A stretch of 64,000 nucleotides of DNA from Thermoguttaceae bacterium (GCA_028695965.1 JAQVHZ010000004.1:29097-93096), one strand, 5' to 3'. Positions 10,067-19,140 are shown, counted from the stretch's first letter. Numbers and translations: made by a program. The notes: generated from the sequence alone by a model not told the origin.

Positions 10067-10398
10067 TCAAGCGGACTCCATTGCTATTATTTCGATTCGC
10101 GGCGCACAGAACGCAGACGCGCGCGCAGCGCTTATAATATTCCTTTAAATCAACGCTTGCGCCTATTAATTTATCTTATCATTAAATTGCCGTTGCTCAA
10201 GAAGACGTCTCTTAATCTTTTGGCATTTTTCCGTCTGCAAGACGCGCGCTCTTATTTGAGAAATTGGCGCCTATAATAAGAACTATTTTACCCCTCTAAA
10301 TTACCCTAACAAACCATAACATTTGTGCTATAATGCCATGTGTGGCGGAGTATGCCAAAAAAGTAAATAAAACCATTCAATTAAGGACGACTAAAACT

Positions 10399-12054
10399 AT
10401 GACGACCGCAACGGCAAACCGCGAAATCCGTCTGGGAGGATTCCCTCGCTATCTTGCGCCGTTCCATGCGAAATTGCACCCGCACTTTTTCACGGACGTT
10501 TTGATCATCGGGGGCGGCTTGGCGGGCTTGACGGCGGCGTTGGCAGTCGATCCTTCGCAAAAAGTTCTGCTCGTCTGCAAGGCGGGCCTGTCGCAATCGA
10601 ATAGTCTGAAAGCGCAGGGCGGCGTCGCGACTGTCTGGAACGTCCCCGAAGACAAATTCGAGGACCACGTCAACGACACGATCGTCGCGGGCGGCGCGTT
10701 GTGCGAACGCGACGTCGTCGAGTACGTCGTTACCCGCGGGCCGGAAGAAGTCAAAAAGCTGATCAGCTACGGAACCCGATTCGACGTCAACGACGAAGGG
10801 GATTTCCAGCTCGGGCGCGAAGGGGGACACGGCGCTTTCCGGATCCTTCACGCGTTCGGCGACTCGACCGGCGCCGAGATTATGCGCGCCACGATCGAAG
10901 AGGTGAAGAGCCGACCGAATATCCGTATTTGGGAAGACACGTTTGCGCTCGACTTGCTCACGCACGATCAAACCTGCCGCGGCGCGATCGTCTATTGGGA
11001 AAAAGAACGCGAAACGGAGCTCGTCTGGGCGAAACAAACGATTCTGGCGACCGGCGGGCTCGGTCAGCTCTATAGAGAGACGACGAACCCAAAGATTGCG
11101 ACTGGAGACGGCGTGGCGATGGCGTTTCGCGCCGGAGCGGTCTGCCGCGATCTTGAATTCATCCAGTTCCATCCGACCGTGCTCTACATCGCCGGCGGAA
11201 GCAGGAGCTTAATCACCGAAGCGATGCGCGGAGAAGGCGCGCGGCTTGTCGATAAAAACGGACGTCGATTCATGGAGGAATACGACGAACGCGCGGAACT
11301 TGCCCCGCGCGACGTCGTTACCAGGTCGATCGTTCAGCATATGCACAAGACGAACGCGCCGAACGTCTATCTCGACTTGAGGCATAAAGATCCCGAATGG
11401 ACGCTCAAGCGATTCCCCGGCATCGCGAAGATGTGTAAAGAATTCGGCGTCGATATTACGAAGGACCTTATCCCCGTCCGGCCCGGCGCGCACTACGCGA
11501 TGGGGGGCGTGCTTGTCGACCAACAGAGCCGCACGACCCTCGACGGGCTCCTAGCGGCGGGCGAAGTCAGCAGCACGGGCCTTCACGGCTCGAACCGCCT
11601 GGCGTCGAACAGCTTGCTCGAAGCGCTGGTTTACGGGGCGCAAGCGGGCCGTACGGCGAGTAAAGTCGCGACGCGGACGAGCGACGATTTTCACGCCTTG
11701 CCCTTGGAAAATCCGCTTCTTAAAAAATCGTTCATCGACGCGATCGACATAGCGGACGTCCGCAACTCCCTTCGCGCGACGATGCAGCGCCTCTGCGGGG
11801 TCGTTCGCACCGAGGCGGGGCTGCAAGAGGCGCTCCAGTATATCGGCAACTGGTCGAATTTGCTCTTCACCAGGCAGTTTGACTCACTGGAAGCGTGGGA
11901 GACAAAAAATATGCTCGTCGTCGCGCGGCTTGTCGTCGAGGGCGCGCTCCAAAGAAACGAAACGCGCGGCAGCCATAACCGAAGCGACTGCGAACCGTTC
12001 GACCCCGAAGAACCCGCTCTCCATTCGCTCTTTGTGAACGTCGATCAATTCTAA
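10399..12054 (+). CDS. nadB: L-aspartate oxidase
   Basis: VLIIGGGLAGLTAAL, LKAQGGVATVW, RPGAHYAMGGVLVDQQSRT, HGSNRLASNSLLEALVYG. Confidence 0.93.
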   Translation: MTTATANREIRLGGFPRYLAPFHAKLHPHFFTDVLIIGGGLAGLTAALAVDPSQKVLLVCKAGLSQSNSLKAQGGVATVWNVPEDKFEDHVNDTIVAGGALCERDVVEYVVTRGPEEVKKLISYGTRFDVNDEGDFQLGREGGHGAFRILHAFGDSTGAEIMRATIEEVKSRPNIRIWEDTFALDLLTHDQTCRGAIVYWEKERETELVWAKQTILATGGLGQLYRETTNPKIATGDGVAMAFRAGAVCRDLEFIQFHPTVLYIAGGSRSLITEAMRGEGARLVDKNGRRFMEEYDERAELAPRDVVTRSIVQHMHKTNAPNVYLDLRHKDPEWTLKRFPGIAKMCKEFGVDITKDLIPVRPGAHYAMGGVLVDQQSRTTLDGLLAAGEVSSTGLHGSNRLASNSLLEALVYGAQAGRTASKVATRTSDDFHALPLENPLLKKSFIDAIDIADVRNSLRATMQRLCGVVRTEAGLQEALQYIGNWSNLLFTRQFDSLEAWETKNMLVVARLVVEGALQRNETRGSHNRSDCEPFDPEEPALHSLFVNVDQF

Positions 12055-12075
12055 GCCCGAAGATTCTCAACGACT

Positions 12076-12112
12076 AGGGCTGCAAAAGTATCGCCCTTTG
12101 CAGCCCTTTTTC
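12076..12112 (+). terminator. Rho-independent terminator after nadB
   Basis: gggctgcaaaagtatcgccctttgcagccctttttct. Confidence 0.75.
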
Positions 12113-12137
12113 TAGAACCAAAATAAGCGCTCGACTC

Positions 12138-12854
12138 ATGTCCTCTCCCAACGCCCCTTCTCTTTCCGTCGATTCCCCGGCGCCTAGAAAATACGACGCG
12201 TGGACGCTCTTTCTCGTCGTCTGGCTGATTGTCGTAAACGCCGCTATTCTTGCAATCTCAGTCGTTCAGGGGGACTCGCTCGTCGGGATAGGCGCGGCGC
12301 TGACTGGCGTAACGTTCGTCGTCTTGTGCGGGATGGGAAAGACGTCCAGCTATTTCTTTGGGCTTGTCAATATCATTCTCTATGCGATCGTCGCCTGGAA
12401 AGCGAAATACTACGGGGACTTCATGCTCAACGTCCTCTATTATCTCCCGACCAACGTCGCCGGTTGGTTCATGTGGCGCAAGAGTATGGACGCGGAGACG
12501 GGGACCGTCTGCAAGAGACGCTTGACGCTCAAGAACAATCTTTTTCTCGCGGCGCTGTGCGTCGTCTGCGTCTGCGTTTACGGGCTGTTTCTCAAAAAAG
12601 TCGGCGGGAACCTGCCGTTCGTCGACAGCGTCACGACGGTTCTTTCGGTCTTTGGGCAGTTCCTGCTCATCAAGCGCTATATCGAACACTGGATTATCTG
12701 GATCGTCGTCGACGTCGTCTCGGTCGTCATGTGGGTCTACGCGCTCAATACGGAAGGGGAAAGCGTCGCAACGCTGCTGATGTGGATCGTCTTTACCATG
12801 AACGGATTTATCATGTTCTTCAAATGGCGCTGCGATATGAAGCAACAAAAATAA
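12138..12854 (+). CDS. pnuC: Nicotinamide riboside transporter PnuC-like
   Basis: YFFGLVNIILYAIVAWKAKYYGDFMLNVLYYLPTNVAGWFMWRK; next to nadB. Confidence 0.88.
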   Translation: MSSPNAPSLSVDSPAPRKYDAWTLFLVVWLIVVNAAILAISVVQGDSLVGIGAALTGVTFVVLCGMGKTSSYFFGLVNIILYAIVAWKAKYYGDFMLNVLYYLPTNVAGWFMWRKSMDAETGTVCKRRLTLKNNLFLAALCVVCVCVYGLFLKKVGGNLPFVDSVTTVLSVFGQFLLIKRYIEHWIIWIVVDVVSVVMWVYALNTEGESVATLLMWIVFTMNGFIMFFKWRCDMKQQK

Positions 12855-13248
12855 TCAAATCGCCCTCGCCTGCTTTCTCGGCAACGGTTTGAATCCGGTT
12901 TTCTATGTTGTTCTTTGTGGGACTATTGACCTCGTCGCCCGTTGTCAGACATTCAACGCGCTCTCGTGAAAATCCAATGTCGATGAGCTTGTCTCGCAAC
13001 TTGGTCACATCGGCTACGGCATAGTGCAAGTCCCGAATCCGGACGTCATCGTAATCATTGACGCCGACCAGAATCGCCCAGCGCTGCGAATTGGGAACGA
13101 CCGAAAGCCCGCGCTCCGAAGAGTCGTCCGCATAGGTCCGACCAGAAAATGCGAACAATATCAACAGCAGGAAATTAATCGCGCAAACGACTGGAATATT
13201 TTTGGCATATAATCTCATCATATCTTCTTTCGTGTTATCACCTGACAT
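12850..13248 (-). pseudogene. Caspase-like (peptidase C14) protein, 3'-truncated at junction with pnuC
   Basis: Signal-like N-terminus then RWAILVGVNDYDDVRIRDLHYAVADVTKLRDKLIDIGFSRERVECLTTGDE...AGEGDLIIF; the frame then runs into the antisense of the pnuC tail. Confidence 0.78.
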
Positions 13249-13363
13249 AGAGTCCTGAAACGGTAAACGAAGTCAAGTAGCGCCAAACTAAGATTAGAAT
13301 CCGTTTGCCGTTTCAGTTATTACAAGAATAACTATTTTAACGAACGTATGCCGCGCGGATTAG

Positions 13364-13384
13364 GGGGAAAACAACGTTTTCCCC
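13364..13384. other. Perfect hairpin GGGGAAAAC-AAC-GTTTTCCCC
   Basis: 9-bp perfect stem, 3-nt loop, between FGE and caspase fragment. Confidence 0.6.
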
Positions 13385-13436
13385 TTAAAAGCCCCTTTCC
13401 TAAAATAGCAGGTATGCTCGCTTCGAAAAGCGTCGA

Positions 13437-13506
13437 CTTTTGTCTCGACTCAGCCCGCCTTAGCGCCTTAACGGCGCTGTTGTGGCGGGCTGCGTCAAGA
13501 CAAAAG
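13437..13506. other. Long imperfect ~70-nt stem-loop just downstream of the FGE stop codon
   Basis: CTTTTGTCTCGACTCA-GCCCGCC...AGCGCCTTAACGGCGCT...GGCGGGC-TGCGTCAAGACAAAAG. Confidence 0.7.
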
Positions 13507-13516
13507 ATTAGCTGCG

Positions 13517-14752
13517 CTATTTATTAGGAACAAGGGAGAGCCGGAAGCCGAGGCCGTTGCTCAGGTAGTCGACGTCGTTGTGGCCACGGAAAGCCGACCG
13601 GCAGTGCTGGGCGACGAAGTCCCAGCCGCCGCCGCGCAGCACGCGGCTCGAGCCGACTGCTGGACCGAGTGGATCAGTCACGGTACCAGTTGGATAGTCG
13701 TCGTACCAATCGGCGCACCATTCATAAACATTGCCATGCATATCAAAAAAACCCCAAGGATTCGCAGAATAACTGCCAACAGGCGACGTCCTGCCCAAAT
13801 ACTCGCCTTTGACGTCAGTTCCGTAAGGGAAGTAGCCGAAGCAATTCGCCTTGTCGCCGTTAAGAGAAGAGCCCCAAAAGAAAGGAGTCGTCGTGCCGGC
13901 GCGGCAAGCGTATTCCCACTGAGCTTCTGTGGGCAAGCGAAATTCTAGCCCTTTTAGTTCCGCAATTGCGTTTAACTTGTTGATGAATTCCTGACAGTCA
14001 TCCCAGCTTACATTTTCCACCGGGAAATTATCTGTATTCAGACCGGATACCTTGCTCTTTCCACCTCCCGTGTTGGAAAAATCGCTCGGATTGTATCCCA
14101 TGACGCTCCGCCACATTGCCTGCGTTACTTGAGTCTCTAACATCCAGAAGCCGCGCGTTAAGACAACCTCGTGTTGTACTTCGTCATCAAACCGGTTGTC
14201 TTCTTCCTTTGGGCTGCCCATCATAAAACTGCCAGCAGGACACCAACGGAAACGATAGGAAACGCCATTGATTTCAAGCGCGCGCAAATCCCCCGCTTTC
14301 TCACCGACAAAGGATGATTCCTGTCGTTTGGCTGGAATTGCAGCTGATTCAGGATTGGGAAAGGAAGATTCCTGTCGTTTGGCTGGAGTTGCAGCTGATT
14401 CAGGATTGGGAAAGGATGATTCCTGTCGTTTGGCTGGAGTTGTAGCTGATTCAGGATTGGGAAAGGACGATTCCTGTCGTTTGGCTGGAGTTGCAGCTGA
14501 TTCAGGATCGGGAAGATCGGAAAAAGAAGACGGCCGCTCTTCCGCTGAAATAACCGTCGTTATCCGCGCTCGCAACTTCAAATAAAGATCCCAAAGCGGC
14601 GGATGAAAAGCCGCCGCGAGCGCGGCGAGGATGAGACAACTGCCGAAAAAAATGAGCGCTATACCTACAAAACTGGGCAAGACCCCCTTACGAACTAAAA
14701 ACGCCAAAACAAAAGCCAAAAAGAAGATCAAAAGGTATGCGCGTCTTCCCAT
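13517..14752 (-). CDS. FGE/SUMF1-domain protein with N-terminal TM region, repeat linker and putative DGR variable C-terminus
   Basis: RFRWCPAGSFMMGSPKEEDNRFDDEVQHEVVLTRGFWMLETQVTQAMWRSVMGYNPS...GNVYEWCADWYDDYPTGTVTDPLGPAVGSSRVLRGGGWDFVAQHCRSAFRGHNDVDYLSNGLGFRLSLVPNK. Confidence 0.9.
   Translation of the reverse strand: MGRRAYLLIFFLAFVLAFLVRKGVLPSFVGIALIFFGSCLILAALAAAFHPPLWDLYLKLRARITTVISAEERPSSFSDLPDPESAATPAKRQESSFPNPESATTPAKRQESSFPNPESAATPAKRQESSFPNPESAAIPAKRQESSFVGEKAGDLRALEINGVSYRFRWCPAGSFMMGSPKEEDNRFDDEVQHEVVLTRGFWMLETQVTQAMWRSVMGYNPSDFSNTGGGKSKVSGLNTDNFPVENVSWDDCQEFINKLNAIAELKGLEFRLPTEAQWEYACRAGTTTPFFWGSSLNGDKANCFGYFPYGTDVKGEYLGRTSPVGSYSANPWGFFDMHGNVYEWCADWYDDYPTGTVTDPLGPAVGSSRVLRGGGWDFVAQHCRSAFRGHNDVDYLSNGLGFRLSLVPNK
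14313..14516 (-). repeat. Four 51-bp tandem repeats (17-aa unit SSFPNPESAATPAKRQE) in the FGE linker
   Basis: Copies begin at 14313, 14364, 14415 and 14466 on the plus strand; near-identical. Confidence 0.92.
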
Positions 14753-14937
14753 GGTTATATCCTAATTCTCCTAATTCATCATATCCTGCACTCTCCCCAC
14801 TTTTTAAAAATCAGGAGAAGCATTCCAAGAGACTAATCATAGACTAAAAGGGGCTCCCTTGGTATTGCGCTTGTAGTTAAAACAAACCCACAGGAGCCCC
14901 CAATGCACAAAACATTCGTTCTGTACGATTTCACCGT

Positions 14938-15114
14938 AACTCATATTGCAACAAAATTGTCTCATAACAATTGCTAAGTCCTTGCCGACATATAAATAGC
15001 GTCTCTTCATTCTTGAGTCGTTATTTTGAGCAAAACGTTACATTCCCAATTCGGAAGGTTCAAAAATAACGGCGCTTGTCGTTTACTGGGTTGAATCGGG
15101 CTGCAATCTGAGAT
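14938..15114. mobile_element. MITE-like element, copy A
   Basis: Ends AACTCATATTGCAAC ... GCTGCAATCTGAGAT are inverted relative to each other; internal homology to 60947-61110. Confidence 0.5.
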
Positions 15115-15451
15115 TGTAACAAGTCAAAACGACCTTAGCAAGTAGCAGCGAGATTGTTTGACGAAATATTTTTCTCCTCCTTAACCGCCAACGACCCCGC
15201 TTCAAGTTGGATACTTAATTCGGATAACACGAAGCGTTACAAAAAACTTTCTTATTTTCCTAAACGGCTTTGTTGAATAATGGCGTCTGCAAAAACACGT
15301 AGTCCCAAGCGCCGCAAATAAGTAAAGCGCCCTTGCTTTTATCACTGTCTCCGCCTTTTGATTTTCTATGGTTCGATTTTTCAATCGTTCTCCAAAAACC
15401 TTTTTTATTCGGAACATTGCCGTTTCAACAAACGAACGGCGACGGCAACCA

Positions 15452-15711
15452 ACCTGCCGTTCGTCGACAGCGTCACGACGGTTCTTTCGGTCTTTGGGCA
15501 GTTCCTGCTCATCAAGCGCTATATCGAACACTGGATTATCTGGATCGTCGTCGACGTCGTCTCGGTCGTCATGTGGGTCTATGCGCTCAATACGGAAGGC
15601 GAAAGCGTCGCAACGCTGCTGATGTGGATCGTCTTTACCATGAACGGATTTATCATGTTCTTCAAATGGCGCTGCGATATGAAACGACAAAAAATTTCTG
15701 ACGAATCTTGA
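15452..15711 (+). pseudogene. Duplicate of the pnuC 3' third
   Basis: aacctgccgttcgtcgacagcgtcacgacggttctttcggtc... nearly identical to 12609-12842; encodes NLPFVDSVTTVLSVFGQFLLIKRYIEHWIIWIVVDVVSVVMWVYALNTEGESVATLLMWIVFTMNGFIMFFKWRCDMKRQK. Confidence 0.92.
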
Positions 15712-15871
15712 CCGAGCCAGACTGTTTCGGTTATGCAAAATTTAACGATTTTGCAAATAATGCTATTTGAAATGAGGCTCTAGGACGATAATATAAGGAA
15801 GCGGCGTCTTCTCGAGAGTCGAGGGGCGCGTCTTCATTGTTGAAGTTACGAACTGTTCAAAGGAACCTAGA

Positions 15872-16561
15872 ATGTCCCATAGCCGAGGTCTAGTCTATAC
15901 GTTTGCGCTGACGGCGCTTATGTCGCTGACGTTATTCTCAGCGTCCGGGTGCGCTGGCGCGTTCCTTATGCCGATTTACTTAATCTATGGAACCGACGCT
16001 CCCGCCGTCTACAAAAACGAGATGAAGGCGATTCCGAAGGGCTCGAAGATGGTCGTCATTTGCCGCTCGAACTTGAACTTGTTCGGGTCGGCGAATCCGA
16101 ACGCGGACCTCGCGCAAAGCGTTACGTACGTCGTTTCGACGGAAATGAAGGACAAGAAAAAGAAGAAGCTCGTATGGATTCCTTATGCTGAAGTCGAGGA
16201 CAGATTCGACGAAGAAGAGCTGAACTCCCTGAGCTTCGAGAAGATGGGGCACGAGCTCAAGGCGGACTACGTCATCGGCGTTGAAATCGACGCGTTCGAT
16301 ATTCACCACTCGACCCAGTTCTTTCAAGGGAACGCCAAGGTCCTCGTCCGCATGATCCGCGTCCAAGACGGCGAAACGGTCGTTCGTCAATCGATGCCGA
16401 CCTACACCTACCCCACCAACCCGATTCCAAGGTCCGAGTACGACGAGATCGAGTTCCAAAAGACCTTTACCGTCCGGCTCGCCAGAAATATCGCCACGCT
16501 ATTCTGTCCGCACGATCCGCACGCGGAATACGCGACCGACTCCGATTTCTCGAATCGTTAA
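15872..16561 (+). CDS. Hypothetical lipoprotein
   Basis: Signal peptide with lipobox-like LFSASGCAG; no recognised domain. Confidence 0.65.
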   Translation: MSHSRGLVYTFALTALMSLTLFSASGCAGAFLMPIYLIYGTDAPAVYKNEMKAIPKGSKMVVICRSNLNLFGSANPNADLAQSVTYVVSTEMKDKKKKKLVWIPYAEVEDRFDEEELNSLSFEKMGHELKADYVIGVEIDAFDIHHSTQFFQGNAKVLVRMIRVQDGETVVRQSMPTYTYPTNPIPRSEYDEIEFQKTFTVRLARNIATLFCPHDPHAEYATDSDFSNR

Positions 16562-16593
16562 TCGCACGGCGCCATGACGGCTTCCTAACAACG

Positions 16594-16636
16594 AACGCCG
16601 CCGGTCGAACAGCTTTCGATCGGCGGCGTTTTTTTG
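16594..16636 (+). terminator. Rho-independent terminator
   Basis: AACGCCGCCGGTCGAA...TTCGATCGGCGGCGTTTTTTT. Confidence 0.8.
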
Positions 16637-16680
16637 CGCCCGCAACGCGAATTGCGAGCGATCTCCAGCGGCGGTCAGAT

Positions 16681-19140
16681 TCAGATCGCTTCAAGCCCGG
16701 ACGCGTTTTCGACGCTGACGGCGTATCCGTCCGGCGTTTCGAGCGTATAGGCGATCTTGCCGTCTTTCTTCTCCCAGCGCAGCTTGATCGCGCCGCCGGG
16801 GACAGGCTGGACGCCAGCCGCCCATTCGAGCCCTTCGACTTTCGGGATGCGAATCTCGATCTTCTTGCCCACGGCGTCGACGTCGGCGATTCCCAGGACG
16901 TCGCGATAGAGGACGCGCACGATGTGGGACGCGAACCCATGATTGCAGCTTGCGTACGCGCCGTCGTTTTCCCAGAGCGTGCCGGTCAGGTCCGCCATAT
17001 ACTCGTTGTAGGCGACCGATTCGTCGAGCAGTTGCGAGCCGCGGTCCGCCTGCGACAGGAGTTCGAGCCTTAACACGTTGCCGACAAAGGCGTTGGCCTT
17101 GTGGACTTCCGGATAGCCGCCTTCTTTGATCCTGTTCGGTCCGAATTCATCGAGCAGGGTCGCCCACAATTCCGGGTAGGTTTCCGGCGTCGCGGTCTCA
17201 AAGAAAAACGCGAAGTATTGGCAAATTTCCGACCGGTCTCGCAAGATCTCCAAGGAGCCGTCGACCTTGCGCACGGCGTGATCGACGAAGAACTCCCCGT
17301 CAAACGATTGTTCGCGGACCTTATCGCGAATCTTCGCCGCTTTTTCCGTCCATTTCGGAACGTCGTACATCTCGCCCGCTGTGTCGAGAACGTACGCGTA
17401 AAGCATATTGCTCGGATAGTTCACGTCTTGCACGAACTCGTTGGCTTTGGACCATTCGACGAAGACCCAGCTCGGGAGCTTTTCGAGCAGTCCGTCGGAA
17501 TTCTCGTACTGTTCGAAGAAGGCCATGAGCTTTTCGATCTTCTTGCGCAAGCCCTTAATTGTCGTCTGGTCGGGGGAACGGCGCGCGTATTCCCTCAATT
17601 CGGCGACGAACCACATCGCCCAGTTCGGAATAAAGACTCCGTCGTAGTGGTCGGCGGGATAGCACATCGGCAGCATGCCGTCCGGAAGGCATTCGAACGA
17701 CTCCGGAAGCATATAGTTTTCGTAAAAGACTTGTTCGACGTCGGTCTTGCCGGTGAGGTCGAACGCCGAGCGCGCCGTGAAGAAGGAGTCGCAGAGCCAG
17801 CCCGCGCGTTCGCGGTGCGGACAGTCGGTAAAGGCGTCGACTGAGTTTTCGCGGAACGTAAGGACGCCCGCCTTGTACAATTTGGTCAAGCGCGGATCGG
17901 CGCTGTCGAAGGACGCTTCTCGAGTCGGCGGGTAGGCGTACTCGCGCGAGTAGAGCTTCTTGAGCGTGAAGGAGCCTTTCAGGCAGTGCAGTTTGGCGTA
18001 TCGGCCGACTTGCGGCTCAAACGCTTCGAGGGACGTCGTCGCGGCGCCTTTGTCCAGGGTCCACTTGATCGCGCTGCAGGTTCCCAAGCGCAGGAAATTG
18101 ACGTCTTCAGAAGGATCGAGAATTTCGTCGAACGTCAGAACGATTTCCGTTTCGCCCTCGGTCTGGACTTCCATGCCGAAGAAGCCGCAGTAGTTCGCGC
18201 CGAAGTCGACAATCTGGCAGTCTCCGGCGTTGTAGGTCGATCCGATCCCGAGCGGCTCGGCGTTTTCGTCGAAGGTCGTCTGGAGCGCCTGAACTTCGTC
18301 GGAAAGGATGAGTTCGAGCTCGTCGATCTTATAGCCTTTGAGCTGCGGACTGATATTGACGAGGGACCGATCGCGCCACGGATGCTCGAGCTTTTCGAGC
18401 TTCGTCACTTTTCCGGTCTTGCCCCACCCGGTCGGTTCGAGGACGGCGAATTCCGGATAGGGGACGCGGCGCGGCAAGTACTTGACTTCCGGCTGTTTCG
18501 CAAGCTTGACCGGCTCGATTTCGTGGACGCGCGGAACCTTGTACACCTCGATAAAGGGGCGCTGGAAGCTGAAGCGCTGGACCTTTTGCACGCGGTACTT
18601 AGTGTAGTCGAGCGCGTTAAAAGGAACGACGTCCTTTTCTCTGGCGGCAAGGGTCGCCGCAAGAACTTTGCCGTTGCCGTCGACAACTTCCGCCTGCAGG
18701 AACGAAGGCTGGTCGAGAAGATAGTAGCTGTTGCTGTTGTATCCGGCGACCTCGATCGTCAGGAAATTCTTGCCTTTCGTCAAGAGTTTCGAGAGATCCC
18801 ATTCGTCGATGCGGAACCACCCGTGCGGTCCGCGCGCGGGGCCGTAGCCGACATATTTTTCGCCGAGCATAACGCGCATAATGCTCGAGCCGGTCGACCG
18901 GAGAAACGCGCCTTCAATAGCATCTTCGTCGACGTCGAACTCGGCGTAGAAGACGAGCGTAACGTTCATCTCCTCTTCTCTGCCCTTTTCCCATAACGGA
19001 ACAGCTTTTTGGAACTTGGGTGCGTCCGCGCTTTGCGCTTCGAGCGCTTGGAGCTCGAAATCGGGCAGTCCGCACATCGTTGCGGCGCCGGCGAGCGTTC
19101 CCGTCTTCAGGAACGAACGACGATTGAGTGTATGCGTCAT
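16681..19140 (-). CDS. Alpha-L-rhamnosidase-like (GH78-type) secreted protein with Tat-like signal
   Basis: NRRSFLKTGTLAGAA Tat-like signal; DAFTDCPHRERAGWLCDSFFTARSAFDLTG catalytic-region motif of GH78-like (alpha/alpha)6 barrels. Confidence 0.8.
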   Translation of the reverse strand: MTHTLNRRSFLKTGTLAGAATMCGLPDFELQALEAQSADAPKFQKAVPLWEKGREEEMNVTLVFYAEFDVDEDAIEGAFLRSTGSSIMRVMLGEKYVGYGPARGPHGWFRIDEWDLSKLLTKGKNFLTIEVAGYNSNSYYLLDQPSFLQAEVVDGNGKVLAATLAAREKDVVPFNALDYTKYRVQKVQRFSFQRPFIEVYKVPRVHEIEPVKLAKQPEVKYLPRRVPYPEFAVLEPTGWGKTGKVTKLEKLEHPWRDRSLVNISPQLKGYKIDELELILSDEVQALQTTFDENAEPLGIGSTYNAGDCQIVDFGANYCGFFGMEVQTEGETEIVLTFDEILDPSEDVNFLRLGTCSAIKWTLDKGAATTSLEAFEPQVGRYAKLHCLKGSFTLKKLYSREYAYPPTREASFDSADPRLTKLYKAGVLTFRENSVDAFTDCPHRERAGWLCDSFFTARSAFDLTGKTDVEQVFYENYMLPESFECLPDGMLPMCYPADHYDGVFIPNWAMWFVAELREYARRSPDQTTIKGLRKKIEKLMAFFEQYENSDGLLEKLPSWVFVEWSKANEFVQDVNYPSNMLYAYVLDTAGEMYDVPKWTEKAAKIRDKVREQSFDGEFFVDHAVRKVDGSLEILRDRSEICQYFAFFFETATPETYPELWATLLDEFGPNRIKEGGYPEVHKANAFVGNVLRLELLSQADRGSQLLDESVAYNEYMADLTGTLWENDGAYASCNHGFASHIVRVLYRDVLGIADVDAVGKKIEIRIPKVEGLEWAAGVQPVPGGAIKLRWEKKDGKIAYTLETPDGYAVSVENASGLEAI

